A stretch of 34,747 nucleotides of DNA from an uncultured Eubacteriales bacterium (GTDB taxonomy: Bacteria > Bacillota > Clostridia > Christensenellales > Aristaeellaceae), in assembly GCA_902800625.1 (NCBI GenBank), contig CADCFG010000041.1:1-34747 (forward strand), written 5' to 3'. The translations under genes were made by a program, and so were the position numbers. Under the pieces are notes generated by a model. That model did no database searches, was not told where the DNA came from, and worked only from the letters and a program-made list of their open reading frames with translations. Within the stretch, counting starts at the first letter, position 1. Each line of letters begins with the position of its first letter. This document shows, piece after piece, positions 18,003 to 26,538 of this stretch.

Positions 18003-19211
18003 ATGGGCAAATCGAAGCGCGGCAGTGCGTATCTGTACCGCGACCGTCGCCGCCGCATGCGCAGGCTGCGATACGTGAAGTGGGCCGCCGTCGCCCTGGC
18101 GGCGCTGCTGGCGCTGGTCCTGCTGATTGCGCTGCTTTCAAGGCAGGGCCCGCGGCCCGCGCCGGAGCCGACCCCCTCCCCCGCGCCGGTCGTCACGCCC
18201 GAACCCACGCCCGAGCCCACCGAGAGCCCCCTCTCCGGCGGCGTGCGCGCGCCGATGGCCAGCGTCGCCACCAAGAGTGAGCTGATCGACCTCTACTGGT
18301 GGATGATCGAAACCGGGAACGAAGCGGTGCTGCTGGACGCGCTGACCATCGACGAGGGCGACATCGCCGACATCACCGACAAGTTCAGCAACTATTTCGA
18401 GCGCTACCGCGCCTACTTCGACCCGCCCGGCGTGAAGGTGGAGTTCAAGAGCGGCATCAGCGCCTTTATCGCCCTGCAGAGCGGGGACACGAGCGGTCTT
18501 AACGAAGACGCGCTGGCGGTGGCCGAGGCGGCGAAGGCCGCGGTGGACGGGATCATCACCCCCGGCATGAGCGACTGGGACAGGGAACTGGCGGTGCACG
18601 ACTATGTGGTGAATCACTGCCAGTACACGCTGGACATCCTCGCGCCCCACAGCGGCGACGCCCTCGGCTTCTTCAAATACGGCGAGGCCCGCTGTGCCGG
18701 CTACTGCGATGCTTTCCGGCTGCTGGGACGGCTGGCCGGGCTGGAGGTGGAGATGATCGGCGGCCCCACCACCAGGGACGAATCCGGCAGCAAGGGCCAC
18801 GCCTGGAGCCTGGTGAAGCTGGACGGAAAGTGGTACATCGTGGACTGCGTCTGGGACGACCTGATCGAGGAGGAGCCCACGCTGGAGCACACCTTCTTCA
18901 ATGTGACCTACGCCTCCTTCGGCGGCACCCGCACCTGGGACGCGGACTGCCTGCCGGACGGGCCCATCGCCGAAGCGCTGGACGAAAACTACTACTTCAA
19001 CCGGCCGGAGTACATCGCCGACAGCCAGGCGGACGCCGTTTCCCTGGCCGTGAAGCAGCTGGACGCGACGGGCAAGGCCTATCTGCTGCTGCCGGACAGG
19101 GACATGGCCCAGGGCGTGGCCGCGGCGCTGAAGCGGCACTACGGGCGCTCCGGCCACTGCTTCGAGCTGTCAGAGGACCTGGACATCAACCTGTTCCGGT
19201 TCAGGCTGTAG
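18003..19211 (+). CDS. Membrane-anchored transglutaminase-like protein
   Basis: 402 aa. A very basic N-terminus (residues 3-26) is followed by one membrane helix (about 27-46) and a Pro/Thr/Glu linker (50-76). The extracytoplasmic domain contains a transglutaminase-like core. The catalytic triad is Cys231 in GEARCAGYCDAF, His266 in GHAWSLVKLDGKWY and Asp281 in YIVDCVWDD. Proteins of this family act as peptidases or cross-linking enzymes at the surface; the substrate is unknown. The ATG at 18003 follows AGGGGG. A weak promoter (CTGACG, 18 bp, TATACT) lies just upstream, divergent from pheS. Confidence 0.88.
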   Translation: MGKSKRGSAYLYRDRRRRMRRLRYVKWAAVALAALLALVLLIALLSRQGPRPAPEPTPSPAPVVTPEPTPEPTESPLSGGVRAPMASVATKSELIDLYWWMIETGNEAVLLDALTIDEGDIADITDKFSNYFERYRAYFDPPGVKVEFKSGISAFIALQSGDTSGLNEDALAVAEAAKAAVDGIITPGMSDWDRELAVHDYVVNHCQYTLDILAPHSGDALGFFKYGEARCAGYCDAFRLLGRLAGLEVEMIGGPTTRDESGSKGHAWSLVKLDGKWYIVDCVWDDLIEEEPTLEHTFFNVTYASFGGTRTWDADCLPDGPIAEALDENYYFNRPEYIADSQADAVSLAVKQLDATGKAYLLLPDRDMAQGVAAALKRHYGRSGHCFELSEDLDINLFRFRL

Positions 19212-19245
19212 GCATTTTCTTAACACAATACTCCGATAAAGTGCG

Positions 19246-19274
19246 TTGACTTGCCACATACGTGCGCCTACAAT
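19246..19274 (+). promoter_or_regulatory. Promoter of the DegV-family gene
   Basis: TTGACT (19246-19251) and TACAAT (19269-19274) are 17 bp apart, 49 bases before the start at 19324. Confidence 0.83.
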
Positions 19275-19323
19275 GATTAAGATAGTTTATGAGGCTAAGT
19301 ATTTTCCCAAAGGGGTTGGAAAT

Positions 19324-20175
19324 ATGAGCAAAATCGGCATCATCACCGACACTAATTCGGGCATGACGGCCCGGGAAGCGGCGGAATGCGGCGTCATTCT
19401 GATGCCCATGCCGTTCACCGTGAACGGCCGGAACTACGTGGAAAACGTGAACATGAGCTATGAAGAGTTCTTCGAGCGCTTGGCCGACGGCGCGTCCGTG
19501 GCCACCAGCCAGCCCTCGCCCGAGGACGTGACCAAATGCTGGGACGAGGCGCTCAAGACCTACGACCAGCTGATCTACATCCCCATGTCCAGTGCCCTGT
19601 CCTCCAGCTGCCAGAGCGCGCGGCTGTTCGCCGAGGACTACCCGGGCAAGGTGTTCGTGGTGGACAACCACCGCATCTCCATCAGCCAGAAGCAGTCGGT
19701 CTACGACGCGCTGAAATGGCGGGACGCGGGCCTGGGCGCCGAAGAGATCATCAAGAACCTGATGGACACGTCCATGGAGGCCAGCATCTACCTGACCGTG
19801 GACGACCTGAAGTACCTCAAAAAGGGCGGCAGGATCACGCCCTCCGTGGCCACCATCGCCACCGTGCTGAACATCAAGCCGGTGCTTCAAATTCAGGGCG
19901 GCAAGCTGGACACCTACAAGAAGGTGCGCGGCCTGCACGCGGCCCAGAACACCATGGTGGAGGCCATTCGCAAGGACCTGGAAGAGCGCTTCGCGGGCCA
20001 GGAGATGCTCCTGCGCACCGCTTACACCGGCGACGCCGACGTGGGCCGGGTGTGGAACGCCGAGGTGCAGGCGAAGTTCCCCCAGTTTGAGGTGACCGGC
20101 GATCCCCTGCCCATCAGCATCGCCTGCCACGTGGGCCCGGGCGTACTCGCGCTGGGACTTATGAAGAAGATTTGA
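19324..20175 (+). CDS. DegV-family fatty-acid-binding protein
   Basis: 283 aa. It begins MSKIGIITDTNSGMT, the DegV start, in which TDT(N/S) contacts the ligand. It continues with TSQPSPEDV, the ligand-binding YIPMSSALSSS and KKGGRITPSVA, and closes with HVGPGVLALGL. DegV proteins (FakB type) bind a fatty acid and present it to FakA for phosphorylation; no fakA is in view. The ATG at 19324 has AAGGGG 8 bases upstream. An in-frame ATG further up overlaps the promoter and is rejected. It is transcribed alone and ends at a strong terminator. Confidence 0.94.
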   Translation: MSKIGIITDTNSGMTAREAAECGVILMPMPFTVNGRNYVENVNMSYEEFFERLADGASVATSQPSPEDVTKCWDEALKTYDQLIYIPMSSALSSSCQSARLFAEDYPGKVFVVDNHRISISQKQSVYDALKWRDAGLGAEEIIKNLMDTSMEASIYLTVDDLKYLKKGGRITPSVATIATVLNIKPVLQIQGGKLDTYKKVRGLHAAQNTMVEAIRKDLEERFAGQEMLLRTAYTGDADVGRVWNAEVQAKFPQFEVTGDPLPISIACHVGPGVLALGLMKKI

Positions 20176-20187
20176 GCAGACATTGTG

Positions 20188-20220
20188 AACGCCTCCCCGA
20201 CGGGGAGGCGTTCGGTGTTT
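20188..20220 (+). terminator. Terminator after the DegV-family gene
   Basis: AACGCCTCCCC (20188-20198) and its perfect complement (20202-20212) have a 3-base loop, followed by CGGTGTTTT. Confidence 0.88.
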
Positions 20221-20267
20221 TCCGCGGTTGTCGGCCCCATGTGCCTCAGGCGCTCCGCGCACCATAC

Positions 20268-20300
20268 TCAAAAGCCCCCTTCCTTTCCGGAAGGGGGCTT
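20268..20300 (-). terminator. Terminator after the zinc-ribbon gene
   Basis: AAGCCCCCTTCC pairs with GGAAGGGGGCTT around a TTTCC loop. On the minus strand it ends in TTTT, a dozen bases past the stop codon at 20312. Confidence 0.85.
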
Positions 20301-20311
20301 CATCTATTCGC

Positions 20312-20608
20312 TTACCAGCGGCTCTCGGAGCGCTGACGGTCGAAGCACTCGCGGCAGTACACCGGGCGATCCCCGCGGGGCTGGAAGGGCACCTGGGTGG
20401 TCTTGCCGCACTCGGCGCAAACCACTTCATACATCGGGCGATCGGCGCGGTTGAAGCCACCGTTGGCGGCCTTGCGCTTGTCGCGGCAGGCCTTGCAGCG
20501 GCCGGGCTCGTTCTGGAAGCCCTTGTCCGCATAGAACTGCTGCTCGGACGCGGTGAACACGAATTCGTTGCCGCACTCACGGCATACCAAAGTCTTGTCT
20601 TCGAACAT
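20312..20608 (-). CDS. Small zinc-ribbon protein
   Basis: 98 aa with four CxxC pairs: CREC (9-12), CKAC, CAEC and CREC near the C-terminus. These form two likely zinc ribbons. The start MFEDKTLVCRECGNEFVFT and the QQFYADKGFQNEPGRC segment are typical of a zinc-binding family common in Clostridia. Its role is not established; RNA or protein binding is plausible. I chose the ATG at 20608 because AGGAGG lies 10 bases upstream. It has its own promoter with a leader of over 100 bases, and a dedicated terminator, so it is monocistronic. Confidence 0.85.
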   Translation of the reverse strand: MFEDKTLVCRECGNEFVFTASEQQFYADKGFQNEPGRCKACRDKRKAANGGFNRADRPMYEVVCAECGKTTQVPFQPRGDRPVYCRECFDRQRSESRW

Positions 20609-20731
20609 GGAATATAACCCTCCTAATTGTCTGTGCCCATGCGATGTATAGTCTCTGTTGCCGATTCCTGCCATCGGTAGGGTTCCACCGGAGGGATACG
20701 GTTCAAAAGCCTTCTAATCGGGGCTGGGAAT

Positions 20732-20760
20732 ATTATAACACACTGGAGCAATTTTGTACA
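20732..20760 (-). promoter_or_regulatory. Promoter of the zinc-ribbon gene
   Basis: TGTACA (20760-20755) and TATAAT (20737-20732) are 17 bp apart on the minus strand. About 115 bases of untranslated leader follow (20609 to about 20725), with short inverted repeats that match no RNA class I recognise. Confidence 0.8.
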
Positions 20761-20814
20761 GCCTTTTCGGCACATTTTCCGCCACAAATTTTAACTTTTT
20801 AGCGACGGTCGCGT

Positions 20815-21942
20815 TCATTCCCCGGCCGGAGCGCCGGACTGGAGCTGGTCATTGGGCGCTTCGCCCTGGGCCGCCTCCGGGCCCTTGCCCCCACGACGGC
20901 GGCGGCGATGCTCCCTGGCGGACACGGGCGTGGCCCCGCCGTTTTCCTTCAGCTTCTCCAGAAACTGGTCGGTGGACAGGTTCTTGGGAGCCTTCTGGTG
21001 GGGATAGCGCTTCTTCTTCGGCTCCTCCTCGCCCTCGGTTTCTTCCTCGGGCTTGGGCTCGGCCACGGGCCGCGGCCGCCTGGGCTTGCGCTCGGGTCGG
21101 GGCATGTCCTTCAGCGCGGCGGCGTCCTCCGGGCCGGGGCGGCGCACGTCGTCGATGGCGTACTCCCGCACGTCAAAGCTGTCGTCGTCCACCCGCACGC
21201 GCACCTTCACGGTCTCCTTGATGCAGTTGATCTCCGCGATCACGCCCACGCCGTCGGGAGTGACCACGTCCTTGCCCACCCGGGGCACCCGCTTGAGCAC
21301 GGCCTCGTAGTTGTCCTGCTCGTACTTCAGGCAGCACATCAGCCGCCCGCACTGGCCGGAGATCTTGGTGGGATTCAGGGACAGGTTCTGCTCCTTGGCC
21401 ATCTTGATGGACACGGGCTGGAAATCCCCCAGGAACGCGCCGCAGCAGATGGGCCGCCCGCAGGAGCCCAGTCCGCCCAGCATCTTGGCCTCGTCGCGCA
21501 CGCCGATCTGGCGCAGCTCGATGCGGATCTTGAACACCGAGGCCAGGTCCTTCACCAGGTCGCGGAAGTCCACGCGGCCGTTGGCGGTGAAGTAGAATAT
21601 GATCTTGTTGTTGTCGAAGGTGTACTCCACGCTGACCAGCTTCATGTCCAGCTTGTGCTTGGCGATGCGGTCCTGGCAGACCTCGAAGGCCTCCTTCTCC
21701 CGCTTCTCGTTCGCCTCGGCGCGGCGAATGTCCTCCTCGTTGGCCACGCGGATCACCTTCTTCAGCGGCGTGACGATCTGCTGGTCGCTGACCGTGCGCG
21801 CGCCGGTGACCACCTCGCCGAACTCGACGCCCCGCGCGGTTTCGACGATCACGTTGTCGCCCGGATGCGGCCAGATGCCGTCCGGATCGAAATAGTATAC
21901 CTTGCCCGCCTTCTTGAAGCGGACGCCGATGACCGTTGCCAT
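20815..21942 (-). CDS. ricT: RicT (YaaT/PSP1 domain) protein
   Basis: 375 aa. The PSP1 C-terminal domain is clear: GVRFKKAGKVYYFDP at the start, ARGVEFGEVV, and the cysteine-rich core GGLGSCGRPICCGAFLGDF followed by SGQCGRLMCCLKYE. In B. subtilis RicT forms an Fe-S-containing complex with RicA and RicF that stimulates RNase Y processing and affects sporulation and competence. The last 90 residues are a charged low-complexity tail rich in Pro, Arg and Glu, longer than in Bacillus RicT. GGAGG lies 10 bases before the ATG. The gene follows holB by 7 bp, as in Bacillus. Confidence 0.95.
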   Translation of the reverse strand: MATVIGVRFKKAGKVYYFDPDGIWPHPGDNVIVETARGVEFGEVVTGARTVSDQQIVTPLKKVIRVANEEDIRRAEANEKREKEAFEVCQDRIAKHKLDMKLVSVEYTFDNNKIIFYFTANGRVDFRDLVKDLASVFKIRIELRQIGVRDEAKMLGGLGSCGRPICCGAFLGDFQPVSIKMAKEQNLSLNPTKISGQCGRLMCCLKYEQDNYEAVLKRVPRVGKDVVTPDGVGVIAEINCIKETVKVRVRVDDDSFDVREYAIDDVRRPGPEDAAALKDMPRPERKPRRPRPVAEPKPEEETEGEEEPKKKRYPHQKAPKNLSTDQFLEKLKENGGATPVSAREHRRRRRGGKGPEAAQGEAPNDQLQSGAPAGE

Positions 21943-21949
21943 AGTTGGG

Positions 21950-22909
21950 TTACCTCCCGTTGAGACCTGTCTCTATCAGATGAAAGTACATATTTTCAAG
22001 CACGTTGGGCCAGGACACGTTGCTGGCCAGCTGCTTGCGCGCCAGCACCACGCCCTTGAGCAGCGTCCCTCCGTCGATCTTGAGGCGCGAAAGCCGCTGG
22101 GCCTCGCCCGTCTGATACGGCGCTGCGCCGCTCTGCAGGGCCATCAGGTCCCTTGCCCACAGCTCCATGATGTCCAGCATCGCGCCCTCCTGGCCCTTGC
22201 CCGCCTCCAGCGGCGTGGCGGCTCCGGCCACGCTGGCGCGATCCTTCAGGGCGGTCAGCGACGAAAGCACATTCTCCCGCAGCTCCCGGTAGTCCCCATC
22301 CTCCTGGATCTCCAGCGCCAGGCCCACCGAGCCCTGGGCCATGCCGGCCAGCTCCGCCGCGCGAAGGGGGGCGATCCCCCGCCGCTCAAGCACCTGTGCG
22401 CAGTCCTCCACGCTCAGATCCGTGAAGCGCACCGTCTGGCAGCGGGACACGATGGTGCTCAGCAGCGCGCCGGGGGCATCGGTGATCAGGAAGAACATCA
22501 CCTCGCCGGAGGGGCTCTCCAGCGTCTTGAGCAGGGCGTTCTGGGCCTGGGGCGTCAGCTTGTCGGCCTGCTCGATGATGGCGATGTGCCGCACGCCCTC
22601 GTAGGGGCGCAGCGCCAGCGTGTCGATCAGCTCGCGCACCTCGTCCACGCCGATGGACTTCTTCTCCGGCGAGATCACGTGGATATCCGGATGGGTGCCG
22701 TTCAGGAACCGCTTGCAGGCCGGGCACACGCCGCAGGGCTTGTCCTGCCCGGTGCACACCGTGGCCTGGGCGAACAGCCGCGCCACGGTGCGCTTGCCGG
22801 AGCCGTGGGGCCCCACCAGCAGCAGGGCATGAACAATGCGCCCGGCTTGAACCGAACGCATCAGCTGTTCCATCTTGTCGCCGTAACCCGCGAATTCGGA
22901 TATCTTCAA
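21950..22909 (-). CDS. holB: DNA polymerase III delta' subunit
   Basis: 319 aa AAA+ clamp-loader subunit. It has Walker A GPHGSGKRT (33-41), a zinc module Cys52, Cys59, Cys62 and Cys65 (CGVCPAC), the sensor region ADKLTPQAQNALLKTLE and the SRC motif (VSRCQTVRF). With the tau/gamma and delta subunits it loads the beta clamp. The start codon is TTG at 22909, preceded by AGAGG. It is flanked by darA (9-bp gap) and ricT, the Bacillota cluster order with yaaR missing. Confidence 0.95.
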   Translation of the reverse strand: MKISEFAGYGDKMEQLMRSVQAGRIVHALLLVGPHGSGKRTVARLFAQATVCTGQDKPCGVCPACKRFLNGTHPDIHVISPEKKSIGVDEVRELIDTLALRPYEGVRHIAIIEQADKLTPQAQNALLKTLESPSGEVMFFLITDAPGALLSTIVSRCQTVRFTDLSVEDCAQVLERRGIAPLRAAELAGMAQGSVGLALEIQEDGDYRELRENVLSSLTALKDRASVAGAATPLEAGKGQEGAMLDIMELWARDLMALQSGAAPYQTGEAQRLSRLKIDGGTLLKGVVLARKQLASNVSWPNVLENMYFHLIETGLNGR

Positions 22910-22918
22910 TGCCTGCCT

Positions 22919-23248
22919 CTAAATCTTCCTGAACTGCTCCACGTCCAGCACGAATATGGTGGCGCCGCCCACGGTGACCTCCACCGGATAGGGCACGTAA
23001 ACCCCCGTAGTGCCGGAGATCGGCGAGGGTGTAGTGGCAATCTGCTTGCGACTCTTGCACACCTTCTCGATCACGGACATGGCGTTCTCCAGCTTGTCGT
23101 CCTCAACGCCCACCAGCAGCGTGGTGTTGCCGGCGCGGAGGAAGCCGCCGGTGGTGGCCAGCTTCGTCACGCGATAGCCCTCGGTCATCAGGTGGTTGAT
23201 GAGCCTGGAAGCGTCCTCGTCCTGCACGATTGAAATGATCAGCTTCAT
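22919..23248 (-). CDS. darA: Cyclic-di-AMP receptor DarA (PstA/YaaQ), PII-like
   Basis: 109 aa, the family length. It begins MKLIISIVQDEDASRLINHL and carries TKLATTGGFLRAGNTTLLVGV, the nucleotide-binding segment, with the C-terminal VGGATIFVLDVEQF. DarA trimers bind c-di-AMP; the downstream target is unknown in most species. GGGGG lies 7 bases before the ATG. It is the first gene of darA-holB-ricT, with its own promoter. The tmk gene that usually precedes it in Bacillus is absent here. Confidence 0.95.
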   Translation of the reverse strand: MKLIISIVQDEDASRLINHLMTEGYRVTKLATTGGFLRAGNTTLLVGVEDDKLENAMSVIEKVCKSRKQIATTPSPISGTTGVYVPYPVEVTVGGATIFVLDVEQFRKI

Positions 23249-23283
23249 GTGAAGGCCCCCTTCACTTCTTATTATCCATTTAT

Positions 23284-23312
23284 ATTATACACAAAACCCG
23301 GGGATTATGCAA
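23284..23312 (-). promoter_or_regulatory. Promoter of darA-holB-ricT
   Basis: TTGCAT (23312-23307) and TATAAT (23289-23284) are 17 bp apart on the minus strand, 35 bases before the darA start. Confidence 0.85.
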
Positions 23313-23377
23313 CCATTTTTCATATTCCGCGAATATCGTGGCCGACAGGAGTTTATGGGCGGCTGCGAGGCAGAGGG

Positions 23378-23406
23378 ACGGCGGCGGCCAGATGGCCGCC
23401 GCCGCT
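23378..23406 (-). terminator. Possible terminator hairpin after the LRR gene
   Basis: ACGGCGGCGGCCA (23378-23390) pairs with TGGCCGCCGCCGC about 15 bases beyond the stop at 23422. No T-tract follows, so the terminator function is uncertain. Confidence 0.4.
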
Positions 23407-23421
23407 GTCATATCATGCCCG

Positions 23422-25440
23422 TCAGCCCTCCGGGGCCTCTTCCGGGGCGGTCTCCACGCCGGGCTCATCCCCCAGGGTTTCTTCCGGGGCGGTCTCCTCG
23501 CCCGGCTCGTCCTCCGGGGTCTCCTCAGGCGCGGTCCCTTCCTCCGGCGCACCGTCTGCGGCGGTGTCGTCCTCGGGGATGTCGTCAAAGGGGATATACC
23601 TGCCTTCGGTGTACATCTGCTTCAGGGTGAGGTAATGGGGATGGTCTCGCCAGCCCATGCCGGTGGAGCCGCGGCCCTTCACGTTGATCTTCGCCTTGGG
23701 CAGAGCGCGCTGCAGGTCCTTGAGCATGTTCTCGTCCAAGCGGCATCCGCCGATCCAGATGCGCCGCAGCGACTTGATGGACTTCAGCGGCGTGTACGCG
23801 CCGTAGATGGGGTTGTGGAAGATGTTGAAGTCCACCAGCTTGGTCAGCCCCTCCAGCGGGGTCAGGTCCGTGATGTCGTTCAGGAACAGCTCCACATACT
23901 CCAGATCCTTCATCTCGGAGATGGGCTCGATGTCGGTGAGCAGGTTGTCCGCCAGGATCAGCACCCGCAGCTTGGTCAACTCGCGGAAGGGCTCCATGGT
24001 GGTGATCTTGTTGTGGCCCAGGTCCAGCATCAGCAGGTCCGTGCAGTAGCGCAGCGGCGCGAAGGTGTTTTCGTTGTAGTGGTAGTGGTTGCCGTCCCAC
24101 AGCAGCGTGCTGAACGCGGTAGCGTCGGTGCGCACCTTATACCTTGCGAACTGGACCCAGAACACGAACTTGATCTCGGGATATTCGTCGAACAGGTAGC
24201 CGTAATCGTTCTGGGCCAGGCCGGTGTCCAGCAGCGAGATCTTCTGCAGCTTCGGCAGCCGCTCGATGCACTTCTCCACCGCCTCCACGCTGCCCACCTG
24301 GATGTTGTCCAGGTACAGCTCCTTGATGTCGCTGGTCACGAACTGGTCAAACACCCGCAGGCCATAGCGCACCTTGTCGCCGTTGGCGTGGGCGCGCACG
24401 GCGTCCGCCTGCTCGTCGCTCAGCTCCACGTTTGCCGCGTCCATGTACTCCAGCTTCGGCATGTAGTCGATGAAGTCCACGTAGGCCATCACGTCCTCGG
24501 CAGAGCCGTTCAACTTGATCCAGGTGTCGTCGGTGGTCAAGCTGCCCTGGGGCACGTCGCAGGAGAAGCTGAAACTCACGTCCGGGAAGTTGTCGCAGAG
24601 GTAGGAAACATCCTTGGCGGTGGCCAGCTGGCCCCGCAGATCCACCCGCGTCACCTGGGGCAGCATGATCAGCGCGTCCGCGATGGTCTCGGCATCCACG
24701 TCATGATCGGTCAGGTCCAATTCCTCCACGTCCGGGGCAAAGCGCTCGCCCAGCAGCGGCACCCGATAGGCAAAGCGCTTTTCGGGATAGGTGGCGAACA
24801 GCGCGCGCAGCTCGTCCGTGGTCAGGAGCACTTCCCGCAGGTCCACCTCCTCGGCGGTGCTGTCAAAGTGGATGTGCTTCACCGGCACGCTCCAGCGGAT
24901 GTCGCAGTTCGGCAGCGCGGCGGCCAGGGTGTCGTGGTCGTACTGGTCGAAGGCGTAATTGCCGCGGATGTCCAGGATCTCCAAGGACTTCAGCGACTGG
25001 ATGGGTTCGAAATCCATGACCGTGGATTTGCGCATGTCCAGGTAGCGCAGGCTCTCCATCTCGGTGAAGTGCTCGGGATACTCGTCCTCCACCTCCAGCC
25101 TTGCCAGCATCTTGTACCGGGGCACGAAGCGGCTGTCAACCACCACATAGTACTGGCGGATGAAGCCCAAACCCAGCAGCAGGATGCAGATCACGCCCAG
25201 CACGGCCTGCAGCGCCCGGGACACCCGCAGGTTGACCGCCAGCAGCAGCGCCTCCACCAGCAGCAGCGCGCAGGCCGCGCAGCCCATGATCTTGCCGGCG
25301 CTCAGCTCCAGCGTGTGCAGGAAGAACCCCAGTCCCACAGCCAGGGCCACCAGCAGCCCCGCGCCGATGAGCCGATATATCCTCATTCTCTTTTTACGAT
25401 CGGTCTTTTCGAGCCGATTGCTCTCTTCCGCCTGATTCAT
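23422..25440 (-). CDS. Membrane protein with leucine-rich repeats
   Basis: 672 aa. Three membrane helices at about 20-44, 51-71 and 76-94 are followed by a large domain with irregular and then regular leucine-rich repeats. The clearest run is at about 466-550 (LLMLDLGHNKITTMEPF, LRVLILADNLLTDIEPI, LEYVELFLNDITDLTPL). Earlier units include SLRYLDMRKSTVMDF and SLEILDIRGNY. The tail from about 620 is acidic with a repeated EETAPEET/DEPG unit. LRR surfaces bind proteins; the partner is unknown. AGGAGA lies 5 bases before the ATG. It is transcribed alone from a near-consensus promoter. Calling it an internalin-like receptor would go beyond the evidence. Confidence 0.85.
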   Translation of the reverse strand: MNQAEESNRLEKTDRKKRMRIYRLIGAGLLVALAVGLGFFLHTLELSAGKIMGCAACALLLVEALLLAVNLRVSRALQAVLGVICILLLGLGFIRQYYVVVDSRFVPRYKMLARLEVEDEYPEHFTEMESLRYLDMRKSTVMDFEPIQSLKSLEILDIRGNYAFDQYDHDTLAAALPNCDIRWSVPVKHIHFDSTAEEVDLREVLLTTDELRALFATYPEKRFAYRVPLLGERFAPDVEELDLTDHDVDAETIADALIMLPQVTRVDLRGQLATAKDVSYLCDNFPDVSFSFSCDVPQGSLTTDDTWIKLNGSAEDVMAYVDFIDYMPKLEYMDAANVELSDEQADAVRAHANGDKVRYGLRVFDQFVTSDIKELYLDNIQVGSVEAVEKCIERLPKLQKISLLDTGLAQNDYGYLFDEYPEIKFVFWVQFARYKVRTDATAFSTLLWDGNHYHYNENTFAPLRYCTDLLMLDLGHNKITTMEPFRELTKLRVLILADNLLTDIEPISEMKDLEYVELFLNDITDLTPLEGLTKLVDFNIFHNPIYGAYTPLKSIKSLRRIWIGGCRLDENMLKDLQRALPKAKINVKGRGSTGMGWRDHPHYLTLKQMYTEGRYIPFDDIPEDDTAADGAPEEGTAPEETPEDEPGEETAPEETLGDEPGVETAPEEAPEG

Positions 25441-25485
25441 GTCAATCTCCTGAATTCATGCGAGTGCACACATTTTCACATTTAT

Positions 25486-25514
25486 ATTATACAGGCCCGG
25501 CGCCATAATATCAA
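25486..25514 (-). promoter_or_regulatory. Promoter of the LRR membrane gene
   Basis: TTGATA (25514-25509) and TATAAT (25491-25486) are 17 bp apart on the minus strand, 45 bases before the start. Confidence 0.88.
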
Positions 25515-25552
25515 GGACATTTGTGTTGCGGAGCGGTTGAGAGAATTGGGCC

Positions 25553-25581
25553 TTTTCATTCCCACCGTTTTGTTATATAAT
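25553..25581 (+). promoter_or_regulatory. Promoter of the 25617 gene
   Basis: TTTTCA (25553-25558) and TATAAT (25576-25581) are 17 bp apart. The -35 is weak and the -10 perfect. Confidence 0.6.
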
Positions 25582-25616
25582 AGCCTCGTAATTTCCTGCT
25601 CACTGGAGGAATCCCC

Positions 25617-26435
25617 ATGGCAAAGTCCAACAAGCGGGCGCTGCGAAGGCGGCGCAGGATCGAAATCATCGTGATCGCTCTGGGCGCGCTGGCGCTGGCG
25701 GCGGTGGCGCTTTTGCTGCTGAACCGGCCCAAGCGGGACGTCCCCGCCTATGCCAGCCTCGACGCCGCCACGGCCCAGCCCACGGCGGAGGCCGCCCCGA
25801 CGCCGGAGGTCACCCCGACGCCTGTGCCGACGCCCGAACCCACGCCCACCCCCGAGCCCGAACCCACGCCCACCGTGGTGCCCGGCAGCCGGCCCGACGT
25901 GGTGTCCTTCTACACGCCCAAGGGCAAGGCCTACTCCCCCCGGGTGCGCATGGGCGACACCTTCTCCGCCCCCTGGAAGAAGGGCAAGGACATCGGTTCC
26001 TTCGAGGTGATCGCCTCGGATGAGGCCCAGCTGGACGGCGACTTCTTCGGCGACATCTTCGGCGCGGCCTGGAAGCAGTTTCCCGACGCGAACGCCTGCA
26101 AGATCGGCTATACCCTGCGCTACACCCTGGACGACGGCACCGAGATCAGGTACACCATGCTCTCGCCGAAGTACATCGAGCACACGGAGTTCATCGAGGT
26201 CTGGCTCTACGACGACTACCACCGCAAGCCCCACCAGTTCTACTCCCACCTGAAAAGCAGCCAGATGAAGTCCGACACGCTGATCACTTCCATCAAGCTG
26301 ACCGCCGGCAAGCAGATCAGCCGGGTGACGGACATCTGGCTCACGGCGTTCGTCTGCGCCTCGCTGGATGACTTCGACGCCGAGCGGAACTATATCGGAA
26401 ACACCAGCTGCACCATTCACATTCTGAAGGAATGA
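25617..26435 (+). CDS. Membrane-anchored protein of unknown function with Pro/Thr linker
   Basis: 272 aa. I do not recognise the family. A basic N-terminus (ALRRRRRIE) leads into one membrane helix (about 16-36). A linker of PTPEPTPTPEPEPTP type spans about 50-88. A globular, probably beta-rich domain of about 180 residues follows, with WKKGKDIGSFEVIASDEA, KIGYTLRYTLDDGTEIRY and a C-terminal CTIHILKE; it has three cysteines. GGAGG lies 7 bases before the ATG. It is a lone gene between divergent and convergent neighbours. The domain arrangement matches several other proteins in this window. Confidence 0.8.
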   Translation: MAKSNKRALRRRRRIEIIVIALGALALAAVALLLLNRPKRDVPAYASLDAATAQPTAEAAPTPEVTPTPVPTPEPTPTPEPEPTPTVVPGSRPDVVSFYTPKGKAYSPRVRMGDTFSAPWKKGKDIGSFEVIASDEAQLDGDFFGDIFGAAWKQFPDANACKIGYTLRYTLDDGTEIRYTMLSPKYIEHTEFIEVWLYDDYHRKPHQFYSHLKSSQMKSDTLITSIKLTAGKQISRVTDIWLTAFVCASLDDFDAERNYIGNTSCTIHILKE

Positions 26436-26450
26436 ACCCAAAACGCGATC

Positions 26451-26485
26451 GCAGGGACGGCAATATGCCGTCCCCGCGCTGTTTA
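26451..26485 (+). terminator. Terminator-like hairpin after the 25617 gene
   Basis: GGGACGGCA (26454-26462) and TGCCGTCCC (26466-26474) pair perfectly with a 3-base loop, followed by CGCGCTGTTTAT. The T-tract is weak. Confidence 0.6.
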
Positions 26486-26538
26486 TGTCGGAATGCACAG
26501 ACTGGCAGGCCGCTGAAAAGCCTGCAAGGCAAGGAAGG

